A stretch of DNA of 64,000 nucleotides from Pengzhenrongella sicca (GCF_017569225.1 NZ_CP071868.1:744001-808000); one strand, 5' to 3'; positions 33,901 to 44,845 are shown, counted from the stretch's first letter. Notes: generated from the letters alone by a model not told the origin. A program made the numbers and translations.

Positions 33901-35016
33901 TCAGGTGAGCGGCGCCGGCACGATGATGTCGCGCACGAGCGAGTCGAGGTCGGCGTCGGCGGCGAGGAACTGCCGCAGCGTGGTGCTGCACGACCCGTAG
34001 TGCTCGAACTCGTCGGTCGTCATCCCGTCGACCTCGTAGGCGCGGACGAAGTCGGGGATCTGCTCGAGGGCCGCGAGGATCCGCGGGTCGACGGGCGTGT
34101 CGATCCGTGCAACCGGGTCGATCCCGCTCGCGTTGAACCGCTGCTGCCAGGCGAACGGGGGAGAGACCACGAGGTCGCCCCCGATGAGCTCGCTCCACTG
34201 CATGTGGTTGCGGAACGCTGCCGACAGGATGCGGCTGCGGAACCCGCGCTCGGTGAACACCTGGTAGCCGCGCTTGAGGGCGGCGACGCCGGCCCACTCG
34301 AGGTAGCCGGGGTCGATGGTGAGCTTGTCGCGAGCGACGACCTTTTTCAACCAGTCGTCCAGGCGCCCGCCCATGATCGTGACGACCGGGCCCATGGTCG
34401 AGACGTCGAGTCCCTCCGCCTCGCGGCGCACGAGGGCGCGCTCGATCGCTTCGCCGACGGCGACCGCCTGCGGAACGGTGAACGAGACGGTCGCGTTGAT
34501 GCTGACGCCGCGGTAGGTGGCCTCCTCCATCGCCGCGATCCCGACCTTCGTGGCCGGGATCTTCACGATGATGTTCTTGGCGAGCGCGTGGAACTCGAGC
34601 GCCTGGTCGACCAGGGCGGCCTTGTCGCGGTGCAGCCGCGGGTCCGTCTGGACCGAGACCCGCCCGTTGCGTCCCTGGTACGTCTCGAACACGTCCTCGA
34701 GCATCGCGGCGGCCTCGACCGTCATGTCCTTGACCGCCTGCCAGCCGATCTCGGCCTCGCCCGCCGTCGGCAGCCGCTCGGCGATCTCCCGGATGCGTGG
34801 CACCCAGATCGCTGGGTTCTTCTTGATGGTGCTGTAGGCGATCACGGGGTTGCACGTCGCCCCCACGCAGCCCCAGCGCATCGCCTGGGCGAGCTCGATC
34901 GGGTCGGCGGAGTCGTTCCACAGCACGGTCGGGGTGTGCTGCGTCATCTCGAGGAGCGGCGAGTCGATGAGCTCGCTGGTGGGGCTCGGCTGGGTGTGGG
35001 TCTGGGTCTGGGGCAC
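33901..35016 (-). CDS. Transaldolase family protein in the inositol locus
   Basis: A 371-aa class I aldolase-type protein. The strand with the Schiff-base lysine is IIVKIPATKVGIAAM, followed by GVSINATVSFTVPQAV, both diagnostic of transaldolases. It is transcribed against iolG-iolE, but its upstream region has the same operator motif next to TTGACA as other genes of the locus, so it is probably co-regulated. A function on a phosphorylated inositol-derived ketose or in pentose-phosphate balancing during inositol growth is inferred; canonical Iol pathways do not need it. Confidence 0.87.
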   Translation of the reverse strand: MPQTQTHTQPSPTSELIDSPLLEMTQHTPTVLWNDSADPIELAQAMRWGCVGATCNPVIAYSTIKKNPAIWVPRIREIAERLPTAGEAEIGWQAVKDMTVEAAAMLEDVFETYQGRNGRVSVQTDPRLHRDKAALVDQALEFHALAKNIIVKIPATKVGIAAMEEATYRGVSINATVSFTVPQAVAVGEAIERALVRREAEGLDVSTMGPVVTIMGGRLDDWLKKVVARDKLTIDPGYLEWAGVAALKRGYQVFTERGFRSRILSAAFRNHMQWSELIGGDLVVSPPFAWQQRFNASGIDPVARIDTPVDPRILAALEQIPDFVRAYEVDGMTTDEFEHYGSCSTTLRQFLAADADLDSLVRDIIVPAPLT

Positions 35017-35110
35017 GCGATCTCCCGGGTGGATCGGCAGTCCCGGATCGTGACGCTCCTCGGTGAGCGAGCGGGGCCGATGTCCCCAGTCAATCCGAGC
35101 TGGCTTCTGC

Positions 35111-35131
35111 TGTCAACCGTATGTTCGGACA
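35111..35131 (-). promoter_or_regulatory. Transaldolase-gene promoter with the shared operator motif
   Basis: On the minus strand TGTCCGAACA (35131-35122) is followed after 5 bp by a -35 TTGACA (35116-35111). The 10-bp sequence is identical to the site before iolG, in the same position relative to the -35 box. Confidence 0.7.
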
Positions 35132-35231
35132 ATCATACAAATGGTAGCGTCGAGCGCGGTGGATCATTCGTTCCATCGCGCGGGGTGTCCACAGGGGCGC
35201 CCGGCGAGCCGCTCGGCCAGGAAGTGTCGGC

Positions 35232-35621
35232 ATGCCTCTCGTCCGTATCGATCTGAACCAGGGGCGGACCGCTGCCCAGCTCCGTGAGATCGCCGACGCG
35301 GTCCAGGAGGTCATGCTCGACGTCTTCGCCGCGCCGCCTGGCGACCGCTACCAGATCGTCACCGAGCACCCGGCCGGACAGGTGATCGCCGAGGGCTCCG
35401 GGCTCGGGATCGAGCGCAGCGACGCGCTCGTGATGATCCAGGTCTTCCACCAGGGGCGCAGCGTCGAGCAGAAGACTCGGGCCTACGCCGGGCTCTCTCG
35501 GATCCTCGCCGAGCGAGCCGGGCTCGCTCCGGGCGACCTCATCGTCTCGATGGTCGAGAACACCAAGGAGGACTGGAGCTTCGCCGGCGGGCGCGCGCAG
35601 TTCCTCACCGGGGAGCTGTAG
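35232..35621 (+). CDS. Tautomerase (4-oxalocrotonate tautomerase-like) family protein
   Basis: A 129-aa protein beginning MPLVRIDLNQGRTAAQLREI: Pro2 becomes the N-terminal catalytic base after methionine removal, as in the tautomerase superfamily. It ends with a VSMVENTKEDWSFAGG segment typical of the longer YrdN/cis-CaaD-like group. It lies in the divergent region between the transaldolase gene and the GntR gene. A role in tautomerising a diketone intermediate of inositol breakdown is possible but unproven. Confidence 0.85.
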   Translation: MPLVRIDLNQGRTAAQLREIADAVQEVMLDVFAAPPGDRYQIVTEHPAGQVIAEGSGLGIERSDALVMIQVFHQGRSVEQKTRAYAGLSRILAERAGLAPGDLIVSMVENTKEDWSFAGGRAQFLTGEL

Positions 35622-35658
35622 CTCGCGCGCCGGTGAGTGGCTCGGCTGCTGCGCGAAC

Positions 35659-36408
35659 CTACTGCGCGAACAGGGTGGTCGAGAAGCTGTACCGCGACGC
35701 GCGGTAGACGTGGAAGCCGTGCTCGATCGGCCGGCCGGCGGAGTCGTAGGCGGTGCGCTCCATGGTGAGCAGGGCCGCCTTCGGCTTCTCCTCGAGGATG
35801 CGGGCCTCGGCGGCCGTCGCCGTGCGGGCCCCGATCTGCTGCTGCGCCATGTGGACCTCGATCCCGCGCGTGCGCAGGGCCGCGTACAGCCCCAGCTCGG
35901 CGAGCTCCTCATACGACGGCGCGATCTCGAGCGACAGCTGGTTCACCATCACCGACAGCGGCTCGCCGTCGGCGTACCGCAGCCGCTGCACCGTGACCAC
36001 CTCGGCCTCGAGCGGGATCTCGAGCGCGTTCGTGACCTCGGCGGCGCCCGGCCCGACCGAGTACTCCAGCACCTTCGTCGTCGGGGTGCGGCCGCTGTCG
36101 GCCAGGTCGTCGAACAGGCTCGTAAGCCCGACCTTGCGGCGCACGCGCACCGGGGCGACCTGGGTCCCGACGCCGCGCTTGCGCACGAGCATCCCGAGCT
36201 CGACGAGCTCATGCAACGCGCGTCGAGCGGTCGGGCGGGAGACCCGCAGGCGCCCGGCGAGGGCGATCTCGTTCTCGAGGCGGGCCCCCGGGGCGAGCTC
36301 ACCGGTCTCGATGCTCTTCTCGATCGCCTTGGCCATCTGGTGGTAGAGCGGGATGGGGCTCGAGCGATCGAGATCGATGCGCAGCGGGGTGATTGAGTCG
36401 CTCGACAT
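35659..36408 (-). CDS. GntR/HutC family transcriptional regulator of the inositol locus
   Basis: A 249-aa protein with an N-terminal winged helix (IPLYHQMAKAIEKSIETGEL ... VSRPTARRALHELVELGMLV) and a C-terminal UTRA effector domain (RLRYADGEPLSVMVNQLS ... ERTAYDSAGRPIEHGFHVYR). Repeated TGTYNGRACA-like sequences upstream of the inositol genes and of itself are candidate binding sites. It is divergent from iolC. The effector is probably an inositol-derived phosphate or acid, which is inference. Confidence 0.9.
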   Translation of the reverse strand: MSSDSITPLRIDLDRSSPIPLYHQMAKAIEKSIETGELAPGARLENEIALAGRLRVSRPTARRALHELVELGMLVRKRGVGTQVAPVRVRRKVGLTSLFDDLADSGRTPTTKVLEYSVGPGAAEVTNALEIPLEAEVVTVQRLRYADGEPLSVMVNQLSLEIAPSYEELAELGLYAALRTRGIEVHMAQQQIGARTATAAEARILEEKPKAALLTMERTAYDSAGRPIEHGFHVYRASRYSFSTTLFAQ

Positions 36409-36429
36409 GGACCTCAGATCTTTCTCGGT

Positions 36430-36472
36430 TGACCGGACATAGGGACTCCGTCAGGGGCTCTCTGTCCAGACA
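36430..36472 (-). promoter_or_regulatory. Candidate autoregulatory sites upstream of the GntR gene
   Basis: TGTCCAGACA (36463-36472) and the weaker TGACCGGACA (36430-36439) resemble the motif in front of other inositol genes. They lie 22-64 bp upstream of the minus-strand GntR start, consistent with autorepression. Confidence 0.5.
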
Positions 36473-36567
36473 TTATGTCTTGAAACCGGCAGCTGGCGCT
36501 AGCGGTCGGCGCGTGCGGCGGGCGCGGGGCCGATGGGCTGATCGCGGGAACGAGTCGGATGTCAGAA

Positions 36568-36588
36568 TGTTAGGACAAAGATTTGACT
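36568..36588 (+). promoter_or_regulatory. iolC operon promoter with the shared operator motif
   Basis: TGTTAGGACA (36568-36577) is followed after 5 bp by a -35 TTGACT (36583-36588); a weak -10 (TGCAGA, 36605-36610) follows. The arrangement equals that at iolG and the transaldolase gene. The start codon of iolC is about 100 bp further on. Confidence 0.65.
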
Positions 36589-36715
36589 CGCACCGCGTCA
36601 GTGGTGCAGAGTCCTCTCCAGAGGCAACGGTCACCGGTGATCGACACGGTCATCGGTGACCCCAGCCGCCGCTGTGGCCCGGCTGGGCAACCCGCAACAC
36701 CAAGGTGGAGGAATC

Positions 36716-37702
36716 GTGCTGTCAGAGGTGGAGGTCGTCACCATCGGCCGATCAGGGGTGGACATCTACCCTCTGCAGACCGGAGTCGGTCTGGAGGACG
36801 TCGAGTCGTTCGGCAAGTTCCTGGGCGGCAGCCCGACGAACGTCGCCGTCGCCGCTGCGCGGCTCGGTCGCTCCGCGGCGGTCCTGACCGGCGTCGGTGC
36901 CGACTCCTTCGGCCGGTTCGTGCGGCGCGAGATGCTGCGGCTCGGGGTTCGGGACGATTTCGTCATCACCTCCCCGCAGTTCGCGACCCCCGTCACGTTC
37001 TGCGAGATCTTCCCGCCGGACAACTTCCCCCTGTACTTCTACCGTCAGCCGAGCGCGCCCGATCTGCAGCTGCGTGCGGCCGACCTCCCGATCGACCTGA
37101 TTCGGGACGCCGGCGTCTTCTGGGTCTCGCTCACCGGGCTCTCGGAGGAGCCGAGCCGGTCCGCCCACCAGGTAGCGATCGCGGCGCGGGCCAACTCCCG
37201 GCACACGGTCTTCGACCTCGACTACCGCCCGATGTTCTGGACCAGCCCGGCCGAGGCGAGCGCGCAGGTCCGCCGGGTGCTGGGGCAGTTCACCGTCGCG
37301 GTGGGCAACCGTGAGGAGTGCGAGATCGCGGTCGGCGAGGTCGAGCCCGACCGCGCGGCCGACGCGCTGCTCGAGGCCGGCGTCGAGATCGCGATCGTCA
37401 AGCAGGGGCCGAAGGGGACACTCGCGAAGACGCGGGACGAGCGGGTCGTGGTCCCCCCGACCCCGATCGAGGTCGTCAACGGGCTCGGCGCGGGCGACGC
37501 GTTCGGCGGCTCGCTCTGCCACGGCCTGCTGAGCGGCTGGGGGCTCGAGCGGATCGTGGCCGGGGCGAGCGCCGCCGGGGCGATCGTCGCCTCGCGACTC
37601 GAGTGCTCGACTGCCATGCCGACGCAGGACGAGGTGGAGGCGGTCCTTGCCGGCACCCCGGTCGCCGAGCTGCACCGGGCGCAGGTCAGGAGCCCGCGAT
37701 GA
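36716..37702 (+). CDS. iolC: 5-dehydro-2-deoxygluconokinase
   Basis: A 328-aa PfkB-family kinase starting at GTG 36716 with GGTGGAGG upstream; an earlier in-frame start lacks a site. The N-terminal FLGGSPTNVAVAAARLG and the C-terminal NGLGAGDAFGGSLCHGLLSG (anion hole and catalytic Asp) are typical. It phosphorylates 5-dehydro-2-deoxygluconate with ATP in inositol catabolism. The stop overlaps the next ATG by 4 bp, forming the start of the coupled iolC-aldolase-iolB-iolD operon. Confidence 0.93.
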   Translation: MLSEVEVVTIGRSGVDIYPLQTGVGLEDVESFGKFLGGSPTNVAVAAARLGRSAAVLTGVGADSFGRFVRREMLRLGVRDDFVITSPQFATPVTFCEIFPPDNFPLYFYRQPSAPDLQLRAADLPIDLIRDAGVFWVSLTGLSEEPSRSAHQVAIAARANSRHTVFDLDYRPMFWTSPAEASAQVRRVLGQFTVAVGNREECEIAVGEVEPDRAADALLEAGVEIAIVKQGPKGTLAKTRDERVVVPPTPIEVVNGLGAGDAFGGSLCHGLLSGWGLERIVAGASAAGAIVASRLECSTAMPTQDEVEAVLAGTPVAELHRAQVRSPR

Positions 37703-38568
37703 TCGCCATCGACGAGATCACGCGGGTCCGCGCCCAGGAGCCCGAGCGAATCGCACAGGCCCTGCGCGGCCGGGTCAGGGGAGCGATGCCCGCCGAGGCG
37801 GACGCCAAGCTCATGATCATCGCGGCCGACCACCCCGCGCGCGGGGCGTTGGCCGCCGGCGCCGACCCGATGGCCATGGGCGACCGGGGTGAGCTCCTGG
37901 CCCGCTGCGTGGAGGCGCTCTCACGCCCGGGGGTGCACGGGTTCCTCGGCACCGCGGACATGATCGAGGACCTTGCCCTCCTGGGCGCACTCGACGGCAA
38001 GCTCGTGTTCGGTTCGATGAACCGCGGGGGTCTCGCCGGCGCGCGGTTCGAGATGGACGACAGGTTCACGGGCTACGACGCCCGCGGGGTCGCCGGAGCC
38101 GGCCTCGACGGCGGCAAGATGCTGCTGCGCCTCGACTACGACGACCGCGGCACGGCCCGGACGCTCGAGGCGTGCGCCCACGCGGTCGACGAGCTTGCTG
38201 AGGCGGGCCTGCTCGCGCTGGTCGAACCCTTCGTCTCGCGCCGGGTGGACGGTCGCGTCGTCAACGAGCTCGCGCCGGACGCCGTCATCCGGTCGATCGC
38301 CATCACGGCTGGCCTCGGGCGCACGTCGGCGTTCACGTGGCTCAAGCTGCCGTGCGTGCCGCAGATGGAGCGGGTCATGGCGGCCTCCACCATGCCCGCG
38401 CTCATCCTCGGCGGCGCCGTCTCCGACGACCCCGACGCGGCGTTGGCGGGGTGGGCCGCGGCCCTGGCGCTGCCGACGGTTCGAGGGCTCGTGATCGGCC
38501 GGTCCCTGCTGTACCCGCCCGGTGGCGACGTCGCGTCGGCCGTCGACGACGCGGTGGGGCTGCTGTGA
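37699..38568 (+). CDS. Cgl0159-family (beta/alpha)8 aldolase, probable IolJ equivalent
   Basis: A 289-aa protein overlapping iolC by 4 bp (ATGA). Its sequence resembles the Cgl0159 family of TIM-barrel proteins related to class I deoxyribose-phosphate/DhnA-type aldolases: IIAADHPARGALAAG, KLVFGSMNRGGLAG and WLKLPCVPQMERV with a lysine in the expected strand. Because the operon has no IolJ of the class II type, this protein is the likely enzyme splitting 2-deoxy-5-keto-gluconate 6-phosphate to dihydroxyacetone phosphate and malonate semialdehyde, which is inference from context. Confidence 0.82.
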   Translation: MIAIDEITRVRAQEPERIAQALRGRVRGAMPAEADAKLMIIAADHPARGALAAGADPMAMGDRGELLARCVEALSRPGVHGFLGTADMIEDLALLGALDGKLVFGSMNRGGLAGARFEMDDRFTGYDARGVAGAGLDGGKMLLRLDYDDRGTARTLEACAHAVDELAEAGLLALVEPFVSRRVDGRVVNELAPDAVIRSIAITAGLGRTSAFTWLKLPCVPQMERVMAASTMPALILGGAVSDDPDAALAGWAAALALPTVRGLVIGRSLLYPPGGDVASAVDDAVGLL

Positions 38569-39473
38569 ACCCGGACGGCGTGAACCCGCTCCTCGTCCGC
38601 GCGGGCGAGACCGCGCACGGCTCGGTCGCTGTCGACGTCACGCCCGAACGCGCCGGCTGGACCTTCTGCGGGCTGCAGGTGGTCGAGCTGAGCGCGGGTC
38701 ACAGTCACGCGATCGCCACCGGCCCGAACGAGGTGCTCGTCCTGCCGCTCGCCGGGAGCTGCGCGGTCACGGTCGAGGGCGTCGCCCATGAGCTCGCCGG
38801 TCGCCCGGACGTGTTCACCGAGGTCACTGATTACCTCTACCTGCCGCGCGACACGGTCGCGACCCTCACCTCCGCGGCCGGCGGCCGATTCGCGATCCCA
38901 TCCGCGCGCGCCAGCCGCCGGCTCGAGGTGTCCTACCGGCCGGCGTCGGACGTCGTCGTCACCCTGCGAGGCGCGGGCAGTGCCTCGCGCCAGGTGAACA
39001 ACTACGCGCTCGGCAACGACCTCGAGACCGATCACCTGCTCGTCTGCGAGGTGCTCACGCCCGGCGGCAACTGGTCGTCCTACCCGCCGCACAAGCACGA
39101 CGAGCACTCCGCGACGGAGCGGGCCCTCGAGGAGATCTACCTGTTCGAGATCCGGCCCGGACCGGCCGGTCCCGGCTTCGCGTTCCACCGGACCTACGCC
39201 CGCGGCGAGCACCCGCTCGACCTCTCCGAGGAGGTACGTACCGGCGACGTCGTCCTGACGCCGCACGGCTACCACGGGCCGTCGATGGCGGCGCCGGGCT
39301 ACGACCTGTACTACCTCAACGTCATGGCCGGCCCCGCGCAGGACGGGCAGTGGTTGATGACCGACGACCCGGCCCACCACTGGATCCGCGAGACCTGGGA
39401 CTCCCAGGCGGTCGATCCCCGGCTTCCCATGACGGCCCCCGTGGCCGCCCCGAGCAGTAAGGACCCCCAGTGA
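38565..39473 (+). CDS. iolB: 5-deoxy-glucuronate isomerase
   Basis: A 302-aa bicupin protein started by a GTG overlapping the previous stop by 4 bp. The metal-binding cupin motifs PPHKHDEHS and the later EEIYLFEI and TPHGYHGPSMAAPGYDLYYL blocks are characteristic of IolB. It isomerises 5-deoxy-glucuronate to 5-dehydro-2-deoxygluconate, the substrate for IolC. Its stop overlaps the iolD start. Confidence 0.94.
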   Translation: MNPDGVNPLLVRAGETAHGSVAVDVTPERAGWTFCGLQVVELSAGHSHAIATGPNEVLVLPLAGSCAVTVEGVAHELAGRPDVFTEVTDYLYLPRDTVATLTSAAGGRFAIPSARASRRLEVSYRPASDVVVTLRGAGSASRQVNNYALGNDLETDHLLVCEVLTPGGNWSSYPPHKHDEHSATERALEEIYLFEIRPGPAGPGFAFHRTYARGEHPLDLSEEVRTGDVVLTPHGYHGPSMAAPGYDLYYLNVMAGPAQDGQWLMTDDPAHHWIRETWDSQAVDPRLPMTAPVAAPSSKDPQ

Positions 39474-41389
39474 GCAACGACGCCACGACCGCGACCACGA
39501 CCACCTCGACCGTCCGCCTGACCGTGGGGCAGGCGCTGGTCCGCTTCCTCACGAACCAGTACAGCGAGCGCGACGGCGTCGAGCAGCGATTCATCCCCGG
39601 CGCCTTCGGCATCTTCGGGCACGGCAACGTGGCCGGGATCGGCCAGGCACTCCTCCAGAACGAGGTCGATCCCGCCGAGGGCGAAGACCGCCTCAAGTAC
39701 TACCTCGCGCGCAACGAGCAGGGCATGGTGCACGCCGCGGTCTCGTACGCCCGGACCCGGAACCGGCTCCAGGCGTTCGCCTGCACCGCGTCGATCGGGC
39801 CCGGCTCGCTGAACATGATCACCGGCGCGGCGCTGGCCACGGTCGACCGGATCCCCGTGCTGATCCTCCCGTCCGACATCTTCGCGACCCGTGTCCCGGA
39901 CCCGGTGCTCCAGCAGCTCGAGGACCCACGGAGCCTGGACATCTCCGTCAACGACGCGTTCAAGCCGGTGTCTCGGTTCTGGGACCGCATCAACCGGCCC
40001 GAGCAGCTCATCCCGAGCGTGCTCGCCGCGATGCGGGTGCTCACCGATCCGGCGGAGACCGGCGCCGTCACGATCTGCCTGCCGCAGGACGTGCAGGCCG
40101 AGGCGTTCGACTGGCCGCTCGAGCTCTTCCGCAAGCGGGTCTGGCACGTCGCCCGTCCCGCGCCCGAGGCCGCCGCCATCGCCCGGGCCGCCGCCCTCAT
40201 CCGGTCCGCGAAGCGGCCGCTGGTGATCGCGGGTGGCGGCGTCGTCTACGCCGAGGCCTCCGCCGCGCTCGCGGCGTTCGCCGACGCGACCGGGATACCG
40301 GTCGCCGACACGCAGGCCGGCAAGGGGGCCATCAGCTTCGAGCACCCCGCGTCCGTGGGCGGCATCGGCTCCACCGGCAACGACGCGGCCAACGCCCTGG
40401 CCGCCGACGCCGACGTCGTCATCGGAGTCGGCACGCGCTACTCCGACTTCACGACGGCGAGCCACACGGTCTTCCGCAACCCGGACGTCACGTTCGTCAA
40501 CCTCAACGTGCTCGCGTTCGACGCCGCCAAGCACTCGGCCGAGATGGTGGTCACCGACGCCCGCGCCGGGCTGGAGGCGCTCACCGCAGCGCTCGACGGC
40601 TACCGGGTCGAGGCCGCCTACGCGGCCGAGATGGTCACCCGGGTCGCGGCGTGGGCAACGGTGACGGACGAGTGCTACCACCGGAACAACGCCCCGCTGC
40701 CTGCGCAGACCGAGGTGTTCGGGGCGCTCAACGACCTCATGGGCGACGACGACATCCTCATCAACGCCGCCGGCTCCATGCCCGGCGACCTGCAGGCCTT
40801 GTGGCGTGCGCGCAGCCCGAAGCAGTACCACCTCGAGTACGGGTTCTCGTGCATGGGGTACGAGATCCCGGCGGCGATGGGCGCCAAGCTCGCGTCCCCG
40901 GCCAGCGAGGTCGTGGCGATCGTCGGCGACGGCACCTACCAGATGCTCCCGCAGGAGATCGCGACGATCGTGTCCGAGAACCTCAAGGTCATCCTCGTGC
41001 TGCTCCAGAACCATGGGTTCGCCTCGATCGGCGGGCTGTCCGAGTCCCGCGGGTCGCAGCGCTTCGGCACGAAGTACCGCATGCGCGACGACGCCTCGGA
41101 CCGGCTCGATGGGGCCAATGTGCCGATCGACCTCGCGGGCAACGCCCGCAGCTTCGGGGCCGACGTGCTCGAGGTCGGCTCGATCGACGAGTTCCGGGTC
41201 GCGTACGCCGCGGCCGCGGCGTCGACCCGCACGACGCTGATCTACATCGAGACCGACCTGGACGGACCCAACCCGCCCGCATCGGCGTGGTGGGACGTGG
41301 CAGTCGCCCAGACCTCACGCCTGGCGAGCACGCAGCAGGCCCACCTCGAGTACCTCGAGCAGAAGGCCGAGCAGCGCCACTACCTCTAG
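39470..41389 (+). CDS. iolD: 3D-(3,5/4)-trihydroxycyclohexane-1,2-dione acylhydrolase
   Basis: A 639-aa thiamine-diphosphate enzyme starting at a GTG overlapping iolB by 4 bp. The N-terminal Pyr domain contains the catalytic Glu region (RNEQGMVHAAVSYART), and the C-terminal PP domain has GDGTYQMLPQEIATIVSENL for Mg2+-ThDP binding. It hydrolyses the ring diketone to 5-deoxy-glucuronate, the ring-opening step. Last gene of the tightly coupled iolC-aldolase-iolB-iolD set; iolA follows after about 100 bp. Confidence 0.95.
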   Translation: MSNDATTATTTTSTVRLTVGQALVRFLTNQYSERDGVEQRFIPGAFGIFGHGNVAGIGQALLQNEVDPAEGEDRLKYYLARNEQGMVHAAVSYARTRNRLQAFACTASIGPGSLNMITGAALATVDRIPVLILPSDIFATRVPDPVLQQLEDPRSLDISVNDAFKPVSRFWDRINRPEQLIPSVLAAMRVLTDPAETGAVTICLPQDVQAEAFDWPLELFRKRVWHVARPAPEAAAIARAAALIRSAKRPLVIAGGGVVYAEASAALAAFADATGIPVADTQAGKGAISFEHPASVGGIGSTGNDAANALAADADVVIGVGTRYSDFTTASHTVFRNPDVTFVNLNVLAFDAAKHSAEMVVTDARAGLEALTAALDGYRVEAAYAAEMVTRVAAWATVTDECYHRNNAPLPAQTEVFGALNDLMGDDDILINAAGSMPGDLQALWRARSPKQYHLEYGFSCMGYEIPAAMGAKLASPASEVVAIVGDGTYQMLPQEIATIVSENLKVILVLLQNHGFASIGGLSESRGSQRFGTKYRMRDDASDRLDGANVPIDLAGNARSFGADVLEVGSIDEFRVAYAAAAASTRTTLIYIETDLDGPNPPASAWWDVAVAQTSRLASTQQAHLEYLEQKAEQRHYL

Positions 41390-41494
41390 GTCCGCTGGAC
41401 CTCTCCAGTGACCCTTCCCCCGTACCTGACCTTCCCCGCGTATCCGACCTTTCACGTTCCAGTCATGTCGACGAGCAAGAGAGCGAGCACCCCG

Positions 41495-43039
<1,545 letters not shown>

Positions 43040-43047
43040 CCCCGGAG

Positions 43048-43083
43048 CCAAGGCCAGCGGGCCTCGCAACCCGCTGGCTTTGG
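43048..43083 (+). terminator. Terminator after iolA
   Basis: CCAAGGCCAGCGGG (43048-43061) pairs with 43070-43083 over 14 bp with one G.U pair and an 8-nt loop. It separates the iolC-iolA transcript from the independently promoted transporter gene. Confidence 0.75.
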
Positions 43084-43138
43084 CGCGCCCGGAAGGCGAA
43101 TCCTGGGTCGGGCCGGCGTCGCCGAGCGAAAGACAGAA

Positions 43139-43191
43139 TGATAGAACAATCGGTTGACAGCCCCTCCAGTTGTGTGTTGAATGTAAGGACA
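43139..43191 (+). promoter_or_regulatory. iolT promoter flanked by two operator motifs
   Basis: TGATAGAACA (43139-43148) precedes a -35 TTGACA (43154-43159); the -10 TTGAAT is at 43177-43182 (17-bp spacer), and a second motif TGTAAGGACA covers 43182-43191 at the expected transcription start. Two sites 43 bp apart could allow cooperative repression by the GntR regulator. The leader to the ATG is about 140 nt. Confidence 0.7.
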
Positions 43192-43331
43192 AACACGTGC
43201 GCACCACGGCTGCCCGCACGGACCCCGAGCTCTCATCGACGAGAATTCGCTCGGCGTGCTCGGGCAGCCGCACTGACACGCACGCCGCTGCCGGGTCCGG
43301 TCACGACCGCCCCGCCTTGGAAAGGACGCCA

Positions 43332-44825
43332 ATGACGGCGATAAGTGATCAGGTGGGGCCGACCCCCGGAGCCGGGCAGATCTCGCCGGCCCAGTTCGAT
43401 GCCTTCTTCACCACGGGCAAACCCGTGAAGCGGCACTCCATGAAGGCGATCGCGCTCGTCGCGACGCTCGGAGGGCTGCTCTTCGGCTACGACACCGGGG
43501 TGATCGCAGGCGCGCTGCCGTTCATGTCGGACACCGTCGCCAACGGCGGCCTGGGGCTCAGCCCGCTGACCGAGGGCCTCGTGACCTCGTCGCTGCTCTT
43601 CGGCGCGGCGTTCGGAGCGCTGTACGGCGGCCGGCTCTCGGACCGGTACGGGCGCCGGCACAACCTCCTGATGCTCGCGGCGGTGTTCTTCGTCGGCGCG
43701 GTCGGCACGGCGTTCGCCCCGTCGGTCGCCGTCATGGTGGCCGCCCGTGTCGTCCTTGGGCTCGCGGTGGGTGGGGCCTCGGCCACCGTCCCCGTGTACC
43801 TCGCAGAGATCGCGCCGAAGGAGCTGCGCGGACGGCTCGTCGCCGTCGACCAGCTCATGATCGTGACGGGCCAGCTGCTCGCGTACTCGACCAACGCCGT
43901 GCTCGCGAACGTCTGGGACGGACACTCGACGTGGCGGTGGATGCTGTTCCTGTGCTCGATCCCCGCGGTCGCGCTCTGGATCGGCATGCACCGGATGCCG
44001 GAGACCGCGCGCTGGTTCGCGTGCAAGTTCCGCTTCGGCGAGGCCGCCGAGGTGCTGCGGGCCACCCGCACGCCCGGGTACGACATCAAGGCCGAGCTGT
44101 CCGAGATGCTCGACGTCGCGCAGGAGTCCGACGCGAGGCGCGAGGGCGGCTGGGCCGACCTCAAGACCCCGTGGATCAAGCGCCTCGTGCTGATCGGCGT
44201 CGGCATCGCGGTGCTGCAGCAGCTGACCGGCGTCAACACGCTGATGTACTACGCGCCGACGATCCTCACCGAGACCGGGCTGGGCACGAACGCTGCGCTC
44301 ACGGCGACGATCGCCAACGGCGTGGTCTCCGTCATCGCGGCCGTCGCCGGGCTCTGGCTCGTGGGTCGCTTCCGCCGCCGCAACCTGCTGATCATCGGTC
44401 AGCTCGGCATCATCGCCTCGCTCGCCGCGATCGCGACCACGTTCGGACTCCTGGTCCAGCCGAGCCTCGAGGCCGGCACCACCCCGCCGACCTCCAGCTC
44501 GTACACCGTGCTGGCCTTCATGCTCTGCTTCCTGATCTTCCAGCAGGGTGCTGTGTCGCCGGTGACCTGGGTGATGCTGTCGGAGATCTTCCCGATGCGG
44601 ATGCGCGGCTTCGGCATGGGCCTGGCGGTGTTCCTCATGTGGATCGCCAACGCCATCATCACGTTCAGCTTCCCGCTGCTGATCAGCACGTTCGGGGGCA
44701 CCGGGACGTTCCTGGTGTTCGCGGTGGTCAACGTCGGCACGATGCTCTTCAGCTGGCGGATGGTGCCCGAGACCTCGCACCTGACCCTTGAGGAGCTCGA
44801 AGGGGAGTTCCGCACCGTCAGCTAG
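43332..44825 (+). CDS. iolT: Sugar-porter MFS transporter, probable myo-inositol/H+ symporter
   Basis: A 497-aa protein with 12 predicted transmembrane helices. Sugar-porter signatures are visible: LFGYDTGVIAGALPF, GRLSDRYGRR between helices 2 and 3, MPETARWF after helix 6, and the C-terminal PETSHLTLEELE. The start ATG follows AAAGGACG. It has its own promoter with two copies of the operator motif, so it should be inositol-inducible. Substrate is inferred from the locus. A strong hairpin follows the gene. Confidence 0.88.
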   Translation: MTAISDQVGPTPGAGQISPAQFDAFFTTGKPVKRHSMKAIALVATLGGLLFGYDTGVIAGALPFMSDTVANGGLGLSPLTEGLVTSSLLFGAAFGALYGGRLSDRYGRRHNLLMLAAVFFVGAVGTAFAPSVAVMVAARVVLGLAVGGASATVPVYLAEIAPKELRGRLVAVDQLMIVTGQLLAYSTNAVLANVWDGHSTWRWMLFLCSIPAVALWIGMHRMPETARWFACKFRFGEAAEVLRATRTPGYDIKAELSEMLDVAQESDARREGGWADLKTPWIKRLVLIGVGIAVLQQLTGVNTLMYYAPTILTETGLGTNAALTATIANGVVSVIAAVAGLWLVGRFRRRNLLIIGQLGIIASLAAIATTFGLLVQPSLEAGTTPPTSSSYTVLAFMLCFLIFQQGAVSPVTWVMLSEIFPMRMRGFGMGLAVFLMWIANAIITFSFPLLISTFGGTGTFLVFAVVNVGTMLFSWRMVPETSHLTLEELEGEFRTVS

Positions 44826-44845
44826 GAGAAGCACGTCGCTCGCCC

